A model generated the notes under the pieces. The model was not told the origin of the DNA, did not search any database, and worked only from the letters and a program-made list of their open reading frames with translations. The position numbers and the translations under genes were made by a program. This document shows positions 8,879-17,279 of a DNA stretch of 41,345 bases, in pieces. This DNA is from Methylibium rhizosphaerae (lineage in GTDB: Bacteria > Pseudomonadota > Gammaproteobacteria > Burkholderiales > Burkholderiaceae_C): the NCBI RefSeq assembly GCF_006386545.1, contig NZ_SWAR01000045.1, forward strand, positions 1 through 41,345. The letters are read 5' to 3'. The first letter of the stretch is position 1. The number at the start of each line of letters is the position of its first letter.

Positions 8879-10032
8879 ACGCCGATCCGCGCTGGATGAC
8901 CCCGGAGGTCGCGCTCATGCGCGACAGTGTGCGCAAGGTGTTCGAGCGCGAGTTCGTGCCGAACGAGGCGCGCTGGCGGCGCGAGCACGTGGCCGACCGT
9001 GCGGTCTGGCGCCGGGCCGGCGAGACGGGCCTGCTGCTGGCCTCGATCCCCGAGGAATACGGCGGCGCCGGTGGCAGCTTCGCGCACGAGGCGGTCGTCG
9101 CCCACGAGCAGGCACGCGCGCTCGTCAACAGCTTCAGCATCAACGTGCACAGCGGCATCGTGGCGCACTACCTGCTGGCCTACGGCAGCGAAGAGCAGAA
9201 GCGGCGCTGGCTGCCGCCAATGGCGCGCGGCGAGCTGGTGGCCGCGATCGCGATGAGCGAACCCGGCGCCGGCACCGACCTGCAGGCCATCCGCACCAGC
9301 GCGCTGCGCGACGGCGACGACTACGTCATCAACGGCGCGAAGACCTTCATCACCAACGGCCATCACGCCGACCTCGTGGTCGTTGCCGTCAAGACCGACC
9401 CGCAGCAGCGCGCGCGCGGCGTGTCGCTTGTCGTCGCAGAGACGGCGAGCCTGCGCGGCTTCAGGCGCGGCCCGCTGCTGGAGAAGGTCGGCATGACGGG
9501 GCAGGACACCTGCGAGCTGTTCTTCGACGACGTGCGCGTGCCGGCGGCCAACCTGCTCGGCAGCGAGGAGGGGCAGGGCTTTCGGCAGCTCATGCAGCAG
9601 CTGCCGCGCGAACGGCTGCTGATCGCCATCGCCGCCGCGGCGACGATGCAGCGCGCAGTCGACGAGACGCTGGCGTACGCGGCGCAGCGCCGCATCTTCG
9701 GCGAGCCGCTGCTGGCGCTGCAGAACACGCGCTTCACGCTCGCCGAGTGCCAGACCGAGGCGGCGCTGGCGCGCGCCTTCGTCGACCAGTGCATCGAGCG
9801 CCAGCTCGAGGGCACGCTCGACGTGCCGACCGCGGCGATGGCCAAGTGGTCGATCACCGACCGGCTGTGCAAGGTGCTCGACGCCTGCCTGCAGCTGCAC
9901 GGCGGCTACGGCTACATGACCGAGTACCCGATCGCCCGCATGTGGGCCGATGCGCGCGTGATGCGCATCTTCGGCGGCGCCAACGAGGTGATGAAGGAGC
10001 TGATCGCGCGCTCGATGGAGCAGCGCGCGTGA
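8875..10032 (+). CDS. Acyl-CoA dehydrogenase, long-chain/isovaleryl-type active site
   Basis: A 385-residue flavin acyl-CoA dehydrogenase with the usual order: IPEEYGGAGG, AMSEPGAGTDL, NGAKTFITNG, then QRRIFGEPLLALQNTRFTLA and the CLQLHGGYGYMTEYPI signature. At the place where short- and medium-chain enzymes have the catalytic Glu (YEGT), it has FGGANEVMKELIAR, as in long-chain acyl-CoA dehydrogenase. In that group the base comes from helix G, and Glu264 in AVDET is at the matching place here. Oxidation of an acyl-CoA to the 2-enoyl-CoA with electron transfer to ETF is expected. Coupled to both neighbours by overlap. Confidence 0.92.
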   Translation: MNADPRWMTPEVALMRDSVRKVFEREFVPNEARWRREHVADRAVWRRAGETGLLLASIPEEYGGAGGSFAHEAVVAHEQARALVNSFSINVHSGIVAHYLLAYGSEEQKRRWLPPMARGELVAAIAMSEPGAGTDLQAIRTSALRDGDDYVINGAKTFITNGHHADLVVVAVKTDPQQRARGVSLVVAETASLRGFRRGPLLEKVGMTGQDTCELFFDDVRVPAANLLGSEEGQGFRQLMQQLPRERLLIAIAAAATMQRAVDETLAYAAQRRIFGEPLLALQNTRFTLAECQTEAALARAFVDQCIERQLEGTLDVPTAAMAKWSITDRLCKVLDACLQLHGGYGYMTEYPIARMWADARVMRIFGGANEVMKELIARSMEQRA

Positions 10033-11525
10033 CGCCCGATGTGCCCGCGCGCAGCCTCTGGCAGACGCTCGTCGCCGCGGCCGAGCGCAGGCCGGCCAAG
10101 GCGGCGGTGTTGTCCGGCGACGAGGTGCTGCGTTACGGCGACCTGCTGCGCCAGGCCGAGGCCCTGGCCGGCTGGCTGCAGACCATTCAGCGCGTGGCGC
10201 ACGGTGACCGCGTGTTGCTGATGAGCCAGAACTCGCCGCAGTTCGTCGTCGCGACGTATGCGATCCTGCGCGCCGACGCAGCGGTTGTGCCGGTGAACGC
10301 GATGTGGACGCGCGACGAGATCGCCCACGTCGTTCGCGACAGCGGCGCCAAGGTCGGTTTCGCCGCCGCCGAGTTCGCCGAGCGCGTGCAAGGCCTCGTC
10401 GACATCGTGCCGTGGCGCGAGGCGCTCGCCGCCGGCCGTCGCCCGCTGCCGCACGCCGCCGGCGTGCACGACCTGGCGGTGCTGCCGTACACCTCCGGCA
10501 CCACCGGCCGGCCCAAGGGCTGCATGCACACCCACGCCACCGTTCAGGCGTCGAACCTCGCTTCGGTGGCGTGGCGCGGCTTCACCGGCGAGGACGTGTT
10601 CTTCGCCGTCGCGCCGCTGTTCCACGCCATGGGCATGCAGAACGGAATGCACCTGCCGCTCATGCTCGGCGGCACCGTCGCGATGCTCCCGCGCTGGGAC
10701 CGCGATGCGGCGCTCGACCTCATCGAACGCCGACGCGTCACCACCTGGGCCGCAGCGCCGTCGATGCTGATCGACTTCTTCGCCCATCCGGCGCTGACGG
10801 CCGGGAAGGTGAAGAGCCTGCGGCTCGTCACGGGCGGCAGCGCGCCGATGCCGCCGACGGTGGCCGAGGCGATGTGGGCGCGCTGCGGCATCCGCTACAA
10901 CGAAGGCTACGGCATGACCGAGACGGCGTCGTTCCTGCAGGCCAACCCGGTCGATCGGCCCAAGGCCGGCACGCTCGGCGTTGCCGGGCCGGGCACCGAC
11001 ACGCGCATCGTCGACCCCGACACGCTGCATGAGCTGCCCCGCGGTGAAGTCGGCGAGATCGTGACCTGTGCCCCGCAGGTGATGCTCGGCTACTGGAACG
11101 ACGAGGCTGCCACGCGTGAGGCCTTCTTCCATCTGGACGGCAGGCGCTTCCTGCGCACCGGCGATCTCGCGTTCATCGACCACGACGGCTACTTCGTGAT
11201 GAAGGACCGCCTCAAGCGGATGATCAATGCCGCCGGCTACAAGGTGTGGCCCGCCGAGGTGGAAGCCAGGCTCTACGAGCACCCGGCGGTGCACGAGGCC
11301 TGCGTCATCGGCGCTCCTGATGCCCGGCGCGGCGAGACCGTGAAGGCCGTGGTCGTGCGCAAGCCCGGAGCGGTGCTCGACGCGGATGACTTCATCGCCT
11401 GGTGCCGCTGCGCGATGGCGGTCTACAAGGCGCCGCGCAGCGTCGAGTTCGTCGAGTCGCTGCCCAAGTCGAACACCGGAAAGATCCTGTGGCGCGAGCT
11501 GCAGCAGAAGGAGGCAGATCGGTGA
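10029..11525 (+). CDS. AMP-forming acyl-CoA synthetase (first of three)
   Basis: A 498-residue member of the ANL adenylating superfamily. The P-loop is YTSGTTGRPKG, the A5 motif NEGYGMTET, the A7-A8 region RTGDLAFIDHDGY and LKRMINAAGYKVWPAEVE, and the catalytic lysine lies in SNTGKILWREL near the C-terminus. It should activate a free carboxylic acid with ATP and CoA. The GTG at 10029 overlaps the previous stop as GTGA. The length is slightly short for the family but all core motifs are present. Three different ligases on the island suggest that several acids, or pathway products re-entering as free acids, must be activated. Substrate unknown. Confidence 0.92.
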   Translation: MTPDVPARSLWQTLVAAAERRPAKAAVLSGDEVLRYGDLLRQAEALAGWLQTIQRVAHGDRVLLMSQNSPQFVVATYAILRADAAVVPVNAMWTRDEIAHVVRDSGAKVGFAAAEFAERVQGLVDIVPWREALAAGRRPLPHAAGVHDLAVLPYTSGTTGRPKGCMHTHATVQASNLASVAWRGFTGEDVFFAVAPLFHAMGMQNGMHLPLMLGGTVAMLPRWDRDAALDLIERRRVTTWAAAPSMLIDFFAHPALTAGKVKSLRLVTGGSAPMPPTVAEAMWARCGIRYNEGYGMTETASFLQANPVDRPKAGTLGVAGPGTDTRIVDPDTLHELPRGEVGEIVTCAPQVMLGYWNDEAATREAFFHLDGRRFLRTGDLAFIDHDGYFVMKDRLKRMINAAGYKVWPAEVEARLYEHPAVHEACVIGAPDARRGETVKAVVVRKPGAVLDADDFIAWCRCAMAVYKAPRSVEFVESLPKSNTGKILWRELQQKEADR

Positions 11526-12316
11526 ACTGCATGACCTATGAAGTGAGCGGCGGCGTGGCCACGCTCACGTTGAACCGCCAGGCGCAGAAGAACGCCATCG
11601 ACCTCGCGCTGCGCGACGAGCTGGCGCAGTGCGTGCAGGCCGTGGCGCGTGACCGCGACGTGCGCGCGCTGGTGCTCACCGGTGCCGGGGGCGCGTTCTG
11701 CGCCGGCGGCGACCTGCGGGCGATCCTCGGCGCCCAGCTCGATGCCGAGCGCGGCCGCGAACGCATGCGCGACACCCACGCCTGGCTGCAGACGCTGCTG
11801 ACGCTCGACCGCCCGGTGGTTGCCGCCGTCGACGGCCCGGCCTTCGGCGCCGGCTTCGGGCTGGCGCTGGCGGCCGATTTCGTCGTCGCCTCGCCGCGGG
11901 CGCGCTTCTGCCTGTCGTTCCTGCGTGTCGGCCTGGTGCCCGACTACGGCATCTTCCACACGCTGCCCCGCGTGGTCGGCGTGCAGCGGGCGAAGGAGCT
12001 GATGCTGTCGGCGCGCGAGCTGCCTGCCGACGAGGCGAAGGCGCTGGGCGTCGTGGCCGAGATCGTGCCGGCCGACCAGGTGCTGGCGCGCGCGCAGGCC
12101 ATCGCAGCCAGCTTCGCGAATGCCTCGCCCACCGCCGTGAGCCTGATCAAGCGCGCAATGGCGGCGGCGCCGGGTGCCGACCTGGCGACGATGCTCGATT
12201 TCGAGGCTGGCGCGCAGGGGCTGTGCTTCGCCTCTGCCGCGCACCGCGAGGCCGCGCAGCGTTTCATCGACAAGCAACCGCCGCTGTTCCAGTGGCCGAA
12301 AGGAGATTGTTCATGA
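11522..12316 (+). CDS. Crotonase-family enoyl-CoA isomerase, PaaG-like
   Basis: A 264-residue crotonase with the oxyanion-hole segments GAGGAFCAGGDLRAI and DGPAFGAGFGLALAADFV. The first catalytic Glu of ordinary enoyl-CoA hydratase is replaced (FCLSFLRVG has Phe at that place), while GLVPDYG carries Asp141, the position of the catalytic Asp in PaaG-type isomerases. Glu159 matches the second hydratase Glu. Double-bond shifting is therefore more likely than hydration. The GTG at 11522 is preferred: AAGGAGG lies seven bases upstream and it overlaps the ligase stop as GTGA. An in-frame ATG at 11531 is the alternative. Confidence 0.88.
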   Translation: MNCMTYEVSGGVATLTLNRQAQKNAIDLALRDELAQCVQAVARDRDVRALVLTGAGGAFCAGGDLRAILGAQLDAERGRERMRDTHAWLQTLLTLDRPVVAAVDGPAFGAGFGLALAADFVVASPRARFCLSFLRVGLVPDYGIFHTLPRVVGVQRAKELMLSARELPADEAKALGVVAEIVPADQVLARAQAIAASFANASPTAVSLIKRAMAAAPGADLATMLDFEAGAQGLCFASAAHREAAQRFIDKQPPLFQWPKGDCS

Positions 12317-13227
12317 GCAGCATGGTCCGCGACAAGGTCGTCATCGTCACCGGCGCCGGTGGCGGCATCGGGCGCGACATCGCGCTGGCGATGGCGCGCG
12401 AAGGGGCGAAGGTCGTTGTCAACGACATCGGCGCCTCGGTCAGCGGCGAGGGCGAGGACGCCGGCCCGGCACAGCAGGTGGTGGACGAGATCCGCGCGGC
12501 CGACGGCCAGGCCGTGGCCAGCACCGACAGCGTGTCCGACGCCAATGCCGCTGCGCGCATCGTCGGCACGGCGCTCGAAGCGTTCGGCCGCGTCGACTGC
12601 GTCGTCAACAACGCCGGCATCCTGCGCGACCGCTTCTTCCACAAGATGAGCGTGGAGGAGTTCGATGCCGTCATCAAGGTGCACCTGTACGGCAGCTACT
12701 TCGTGAGCCGCGCGGCGGCCAACCACTTCAAGGAGCAGGGCTCGGGCTCGTTCGTGCACATGACGTCGACCTCGGGCCTCATCGGCAACTTCGGCCAGGC
12801 CAACTATGCGGCGGCCAAGCTGGGGATCATGGCGCTGTCGAAGTCCATCGCGCTGGACATGCAGAAGTTCAACGTGCGCTCGAACTGCATCGCACCGTTC
12901 GCGTGGAGCCGCATGATCGGCTCGATCCCGACCGAGACCGACGCCGAAAAGGCACGCGTCGAGCGCATGAAGCAGATGACGCCGGCCAAGATCGCGCCGC
13001 TGGCGGTGGCCTTGGCCAGTGATACCTGCGCCGATGTCACGGGCCAGGTGTTCGCGGTGCGCAACAACGAGATCTTCCTGATGAGCCAGCCACGGCCGGT
13101 GCGCTCGGTGCACCGCGGCGAAGGCTGGACGCCCCAGACGGTGGCGCAACACGCGCTGCCGGCGCTGAAGGGGTCGTTCCATGCGCTGGACCGCTCGTCG
13201 GATGTCTTCACCTGGGAGCCGATCTGA
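12313..13227 (+). CDS. MFE-2-like short-chain (3R)-hydroxyacyl-CoA dehydrogenase
   Basis: A 304-residue short-chain dehydrogenase. The nucleotide motif TGAGGGIG is at residues 13-20, NNAG near 99-102, and the catalytic Ser, Tyr165 and Lys169 in TSTSGLIGNFGQANYAAAK. The long VNDIGASVSGEGEDAGPAQ insertion and the extra C-terminal region resemble the dehydrogenase part of multifunctional enzyme 2 (17-beta-HSD type 4), which oxidises (3R)-hydroxyacyl-CoA. This fits the R-specific MaoC-type hydratase pair upstream. The ribosome site AAAGGAG and an ATGA overlap define the start. Confidence 0.9.
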   Translation: MSSMVRDKVVIVTGAGGGIGRDIALAMAREGAKVVVNDIGASVSGEGEDAGPAQQVVDEIRAADGQAVASTDSVSDANAAARIVGTALEAFGRVDCVVNNAGILRDRFFHKMSVEEFDAVIKVHLYGSYFVSRAAANHFKEQGSGSFVHMTSTSGLIGNFGQANYAAAKLGIMALSKSIALDMQKFNVRSNCIAPFAWSRMIGSIPTETDAEKARVERMKQMTPAKIAPLAVALASDTCADVTGQVFAVRNNEIFLMSQPRPVRSVHRGEGWTPQTVAQHALPALKGSFHALDRSSDVFTWEPI

Positions 13228-13601
13228 TGGCCGGAGTGCAAGCCACGCATCAGCAAGCGCTGGACGAAGGCCGCTTCACCATCCAGCGCTGCGGCGCCTG
13301 CGGCCGGCACGTGTATTTCCCGCGCGAGGCCTGCCCGCACTGCGGCGCCGGCGCATTGGCGTGGGTCGAGCCTTCGGGGCTGGGTACCGTGCATGCGGTG
13401 ACGACGGTGCGGCGCAAGCCGGCCGACGGCGGTGACATCGACGTCTCCCTGATCGACCTCGACGAAGGCGTGCGGCTGATGAGCCGCGTCGAAGGCGTTG
13501 CCCCTGCCGACGTGAAGATCGGCCAGCGCGTGCGCGCCCGCGTCGCCGTTACCGCGGGCCGCGGCCTCGTCGTCTTCGATCTCGAAGGAGGCGCGCGATG
13601 A
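13227..13601 (+). CDS. DUF35 zinc-ribbon/OB-fold acyl-CoA-associated protein
   Basis: A 124-residue protein with a four-cysteine rubredoxin-like ribbon (Cys22, Cys25, Cys36, Cys39 in CGACG and CPHCG) followed by an OB-fold domain (GLGTVHAVTTVRRKP, VRLMSRVEGV). DUF35 proteins act as partners of thiolase-fold enzymes, either acetyltransferase complexes or the Ltp2-type side-chain aldolase. Here it overlaps, by ATGA, the gene of a thiolase-like protein without the catalytic cysteine, which is the arrangement expected for such a complex. The start overlaps the previous stop as TGATG. Confidence 0.9.
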   Translation: MAGVQATHQQALDEGRFTIQRCGACGRHVYFPREACPHCGAGALAWVEPSGLGTVHAVTTVRRKPADGGDIDVSLIDLDEGVRLMSRVEGVAPADVKIGQRVRARVAVTAGRGLVVFDLEGGAR

Positions 13602-14782
13602 ATGCCGCCATGAAGGCCCTGCGCGGCAGCGCCGCCATCGCCGGCATCGCCACCTTCGGCTGCGGCGAGTCGCCGGGCTACACCGACATGGAGCTGCTCG
13701 CCAACGCCGCGCGCGCCGCCGTCGCCGATGCAGGCCTCACGCTGGCCGACATCGACGGCCTGTGCACCGCCAGCGCTTCGGCGCCGATGTGGCCGATGCC
13801 GGTGGCCGAGTACCTCGGCCTGCGCCCCTCGTTCATCGAAGGCACGATGCTCGGCGGCTCGAGCTTCATCGCCCACCTGCTGCCGGCGATGCTGGCGCTG
13901 CAGGCCGGCCAGTGCAACGCGGTGCTCGTGTGCTACGGCAGCGCGCAGCGCAGCGCCGCCTTCGGCCGGCGCGAGATCGTCGCCGCACGCCGCTTCCTCG
14001 ACCCTCAGCCGTACGAGATGCCGTACGAGCCGTTCCTGCCGGCGTCGGCGTACGCGCTCGCCGCGTCGCGCCACATGCACGCCTTCGGCACCACGCGGCG
14101 CCAGCTCGCCGAGGTGGCGGTGGCCGCGCGTGCCTGGGCGCAGAAGAACCCCGAGGCGTTCACGCGCGATCCGCTGTCCATCGACGACGTGCTCGGTGCG
14201 CGCATGGTCTCGGACCCGCTCACCGTGCGCGACTGCTGCCTCGTCACCGACGGTGCGGGTGCCTTCGTGCTGGTGCGCTCAGAACGCGCGCGCGACCTGC
14301 CGCGCCAGCCGGTCTACGTGCTCGGCAACGCCACCGCGGTGTGGAACCGCCAGGTCTCGTCGATGCCCGAGCTCACGGTCACGGCGGCGAAGGAATCCGG
14401 CGAGCGCGCGTTCGCGATGGCGGGGCTGAAGCCGGCCGACATCGACGTGGTGCAGCTGTACGACGCCTTCACCATCAACACCATCCTCTTCCTCGAAGAC
14501 CTCGGCTTCTGCGCCAAGGGCGAGGGCGGGGCCTTCGTCGAAGGCGGCGCCATCGCGCCCGGCGGCCGGCTGCCGGTCAACACCAACGGGGGCGGACTCT
14601 CGTGCGTGCATCCCGGCATGTACGGCATCTTTGCCCTCATCGAGGCGGTCAGGCAGCTGCGTGGCGAATGCGGCGCACGCCAGGTGGCCGGGGCGCGCAC
14701 GGCGCTCGCCCACGGCAACGGCGGCACGCTGTCGAGCCAGGCCACGGCGCTGCTCGGCACGGCGGAGGCGCTGGCGGCTTGA
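13598..14782 (+). CDS. Thiolase-fold protein lacking the nucleophilic cysteine, possible retro-aldolase
   Basis: A 394-residue member of the thiolase superfamily, lipid-transfer type. Aligning EGTMLGGSSFI with the NNNCATGSSAL of the other island thiolase puts Met84 where the nucleophilic Cys should be, so classical thiolysis is unlikely. The usual HDCF motif reads YDAFTINT here, while VHPGMYG keeps a histidine in the C-terminal active-site loop. The DUF35 gene directly upstream matches the pattern of the steroid side-chain aldolase Ltp2, a thiolase-fold enzyme with a repurposed active site that needs a DUF35 partner. A carbon-carbon cleaving aldolase is therefore a reasonable hypothesis. A non-catalytic or acyl-transfer role remains possible. 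Confidence 0.82.
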   Translation: MNAAMKALRGSAAIAGIATFGCGESPGYTDMELLANAARAAVADAGLTLADIDGLCTASASAPMWPMPVAEYLGLRPSFIEGTMLGGSSFIAHLLPAMLALQAGQCNAVLVCYGSAQRSAAFGRREIVAARRFLDPQPYEMPYEPFLPASAYALAASRHMHAFGTTRRQLAEVAVAARAWAQKNPEAFTRDPLSIDDVLGARMVSDPLTVRDCCLVTDGAGAFVLVRSERARDLPRQPVYVLGNATAVWNRQVSSMPELTVTAAKESGERAFAMAGLKPADIDVVQLYDAFTINTILFLEDLGFCAKGEGGAFVEGGAIAPGGRLPVNTNGGGLSCVHPGMYGIFALIEAVRQLRGECGARQVAGARTALAHGNGGTLSSQATALLGTAEALAA

Positions 14783-14802
14783 GCGGCGTCCAGGAGACAA
14801 CC

Positions 14803-15759
14803 ATGAACCAGACCATCCGTCGCCTCGTCACCGCCGTCGCGGCGCTGTTCGCCACCTTCGCGCACGCGCAGACCGCGCCGACCGTGCACCTGCTGGTCGG
14901 CTACACCGCAGGTGGCCCCGTCGACACCGCCGCGCGCGTCTTCGCACCCGTGCTCGCCCGCGAGCTCGGCGCGCAGGTCATCGTCGAGAACAAGCCGGGC
15001 GCGAGCGGTGCGCTGGCTGGCGCGGCGGTCGCCAAGGCGCCGGCCGACGGCCTGACGCTCTTCTTTGCCGCCAGCCCGACGATCACCATCGCACCGCACG
15101 TGCTGAAGAAGATGAGCTTCGACCCGGCGAAGGAGCTGACGCCGGTGGCACCGGTGCTCACCTACTCGAACGTGCTCGTCGTCAACAGGGACCTGCCGTT
15201 CCGAAGCGTGAAGGAGCTCATCGCCTACGCGAGCGCCCACCCAGGCAAGGTGTTCTACGGCTCGGCCGGCGTCGGAGCGTCGAACCACCTGAGCGGCGAG
15301 CTGTTCGCCGCGCAGACGAAGACGCAGCTCGTGCACGTGCCTTACAAGGGCAACCTGCCGGCGATGACCGACGTCATCGGCGGCCAGCTGGCGATGATGT
15401 TCGACATCACCAGCACCGCGCGCAACTTCGTCAGCGGCGGCCGCGTGCGCGCGCTGGCCGTCACCTCGCGCGAGCGCAACCCATCGCTGCCCGACGTGCC
15501 GACGATGCGGGAGGCGGGGCTGCCGGACTACGAGGTGATCGGCTGGTACGGCATCTACGGCCCGGCCGGCCTGCCGGCTGCGCAGGTGGCGAAGCTCAAC
15601 GACGCCGTGCGCCGCACGCTGGCCAGCGACGAACTGCGAGCGCTGTGGAACGAACAGGGTTACGACAAGTGGACCGGCGGCCCGGACGTGCTCGCCGCGC
15701 AGGCGGCCAAGGACGTTGCGATGTGGGCCGGCGTGACGAAGGGCATCACGGTCGAATGA
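14803..15759 (+). CDS. Bug-family (TctC-type) periplasmic solute-binding protein
   Basis: A 318-residue tripartite-tricarboxylate-type binding protein. A Sec signal peptide ends at AHAQ near residue 23; the mature protein shows the family marks LLVGYTAGGPVDTAAR, VENKPGASGALAGAAVAK, YGSAGVGASNHLSGELF, HVPYKGNLPAMTDVIGGQ and DVPTMREAGLPDY. Bug proteins are highly expanded in Burkholderiales and bind carboxylates or related ligands in the periplasm. No TctA/TctB membrane genes are nearby, which is common for this family. An AGGAG site lies before the ATG, and the stop overlaps the next ligase start. It probably binds the acid degraded by the island. Confidence 0.92.
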   Translation: MNQTIRRLVTAVAALFATFAHAQTAPTVHLLVGYTAGGPVDTAARVFAPVLARELGAQVIVENKPGASGALAGAAVAKAPADGLTLFFAASPTITIAPHVLKKMSFDPAKELTPVAPVLTYSNVLVVNRDLPFRSVKELIAYASAHPGKVFYGSAGVGASNHLSGELFAAQTKTQLVHVPYKGNLPAMTDVIGGQLAMMFDITSTARNFVSGGRVRALAVTSRERNPSLPDVPTMREAGLPDYEVIGWYGIYGPAGLPAAQVAKLNDAVRRTLASDELRALWNEQGYDKWTGGPDVLAAQAAKDVAMWAGVTKGITVE

Positions 15760-17279
15760 TCCGCCTGCACCACGCCTTCGACGCCTGGCTGGCGCGCGAC
15801 CCGCAGCGTCCCTTCATCCACGAGCCGCAGCGGACGTGGAGCTTCGCTGCCCTCGGCGCATGGGTCGACGCCGCCGAGCGCGAGCTGCGCGCCGACGGCG
15901 TGCGGCCCGGCGACCGCGTGCTCATCGTGGCCGAGAACTGCGTCGGCCACGTGGCGCTCATCCTCGCCTGCAGCCGCGTCGGCGCCTGGTCTTGCGGCGT
16001 CAACGCGCGCATGGCCCAAGGCGAGGTTGCCGCATTCGACCGCCAGGCCGATGCCCGCGTCGTCTACTTCACGCACGGCGTGTCCGATGCGGCGGCGCAC
16101 CATTCGGCGCGCTTCCAAGGCGTGCGGCCTTCGGCATTGGAAGGGCTCTCGCGCAGCGCGGTGCGCCCCGAAGCCATCGCCGAAACCGGGCCCGAGGCGC
16201 AAGGCATCGTCGCCATCATCTTCACCTCCGGCACCACGGGTACGCCCAAGGGCGTGATGGTCACGCACGCCGGGCTGCTGCACTTCGCGGGCGTCTCGGC
16301 GCGTTCACGCGACCTCGGGCCCGACGACCGCTCCTACGCCTACCTGCCGATGACCCACGTCTTCGGCCTGGCCACCGTGCTGGCCGCATCGCTGCACGCC
16401 GGTGCCCAACTGCTGCTGCGCCACGCGTTCTCGCCCGACGACCTGCTGGACGCGCTCGCCCACCACCGGCTCACCACGCTGCAGGGGCCGCCGACCTTGT
16501 TCTCGCGCCTGCTCGCTCACCTGGACGCCAAGGGCATCGCCCGGCCAGCCTGCCCGCAGCTGCGCTACCTCTACACCGGCGCCGGCCCGCTCGACCTGAC
16601 GCTGAAGCAAGGCGTCGAAGCGCGTTTCGGCCAGCCGCTGCACCACGGCTACGGCCTGTCGGAATACGCCGGCTCGGTGGCGCTGACGCGGCTGGGCGAG
16701 CGGCGCGACGACACCGCGGCCGGCCACGTCGTCGAAGGCGCCGAGCTGCGCATCGTCGATGCCGAAGGCAACGACCTGCCGGCCGGCCAGCGCGGCGAGA
16801 TCTGGCTGCGCGGCACCGGCCTGACGCCAGGGTACTTCCGTGACCCCGAGGCCACGCGGGCGGTGATGAAGCCCGGAGGCTGGTACGCCAGCGGCGACCT
16901 GGGCGAGCTCGGTGCCGACGGCGCGCTCTTCGTCGTCGGCCGGCTGAAGGAGATGATCGTGCGCTCGGGCTTCAACGTGTACCCGGCCGAGGTCGAGGCC
17001 GCGCTCAACGCGTGGCCGCAGATCCAGCGCTCGGCCGTCGGCGGCCGGCGCGAAGCCGACGGCAACGAGCAGGTGATCGCCTACGTCGAGCTGCGGTCCG
17101 GCATGACGCTCGACGAGGCCGGGCTGCAGGCGCACCTGCGCGAACACCTCGCCCCCTACAAGCGGCCGGCCCTCGTGCTGCCGGTGGAGCAGTTGCCGAT
17201 GACGGCGAGCGGCAAGGTCCTGAAGCGCCAGCTGCTCGAACGGTTCCCCGTGGGCCAGCCTGAGGAGACGATCCGATGA
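15756..17279 (+). CDS. AMP-forming acyl-CoA synthetase (second of three)
   Basis: A 507-residue ANL-superfamily ligase. Motifs in order: FTSGTTGTPKGVMVTH P-loop, the YLPMTHVFGL region, HHGYGLSEYAG, YASGDLGELG, RLKEMIVRSGFNVYPAEVE and the C-terminal lysine in MTASGKVLKRQ. It should adenylate a carboxylic acid and load it on CoA. Only moderately like the two other ligases of the island, so it is probably not a recent duplicate. It overlaps the binding-protein gene upstream and the acyl-CoA dehydrogenase gene downstream by ATGA, suggesting that uptake, activation and first oxidation are produced together. Substrate unknown. Confidence 0.92.
   Translation: MIRLHHAFDAWLARDPQRPFIHEPQRTWSFAALGAWVDAAERELRADGVRPGDRVLIVAENCVGHVALILACSRVGAWSCGVNARMAQGEVAAFDRQADARVVYFTHGVSDAAAHHSARFQGVRPSALEGLSRSAVRPEAIAETGPEAQGIVAIIFTSGTTGTPKGVMVTHAGLLHFAGVSARSRDLGPDDRSYAYLPMTHVFGLATVLAASLHAGAQLLLRHAFSPDDLLDALAHHRLTTLQGPPTLFSRLLAHLDAKGIARPACPQLRYLYTGAGPLDLTLKQGVEARFGQPLHHGYGLSEYAGSVALTRLGERRDDTAAGHVVEGAELRIVDAEGNDLPAGQRGEIWLRGTGLTPGYFRDPEATRAVMKPGGWYASGDLGELGADGALFVVGRLKEMIVRSGFNVYPAEVEAALNAWPQIQRSAVGGRREADGNEQVIAYVELRSGMTLDEAGLQAHLREHLAPYKRPALVLPVEQLPMTASGKVLKRQLLERFPVGQPEETIR

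Noticed and set aside
14803-15759. Bug-type binding protein as part of a local tripartite transporter
   Set aside because: No TctA or TctB membrane genes are present in the window; the only complete importer is the Liv-type ABC system.
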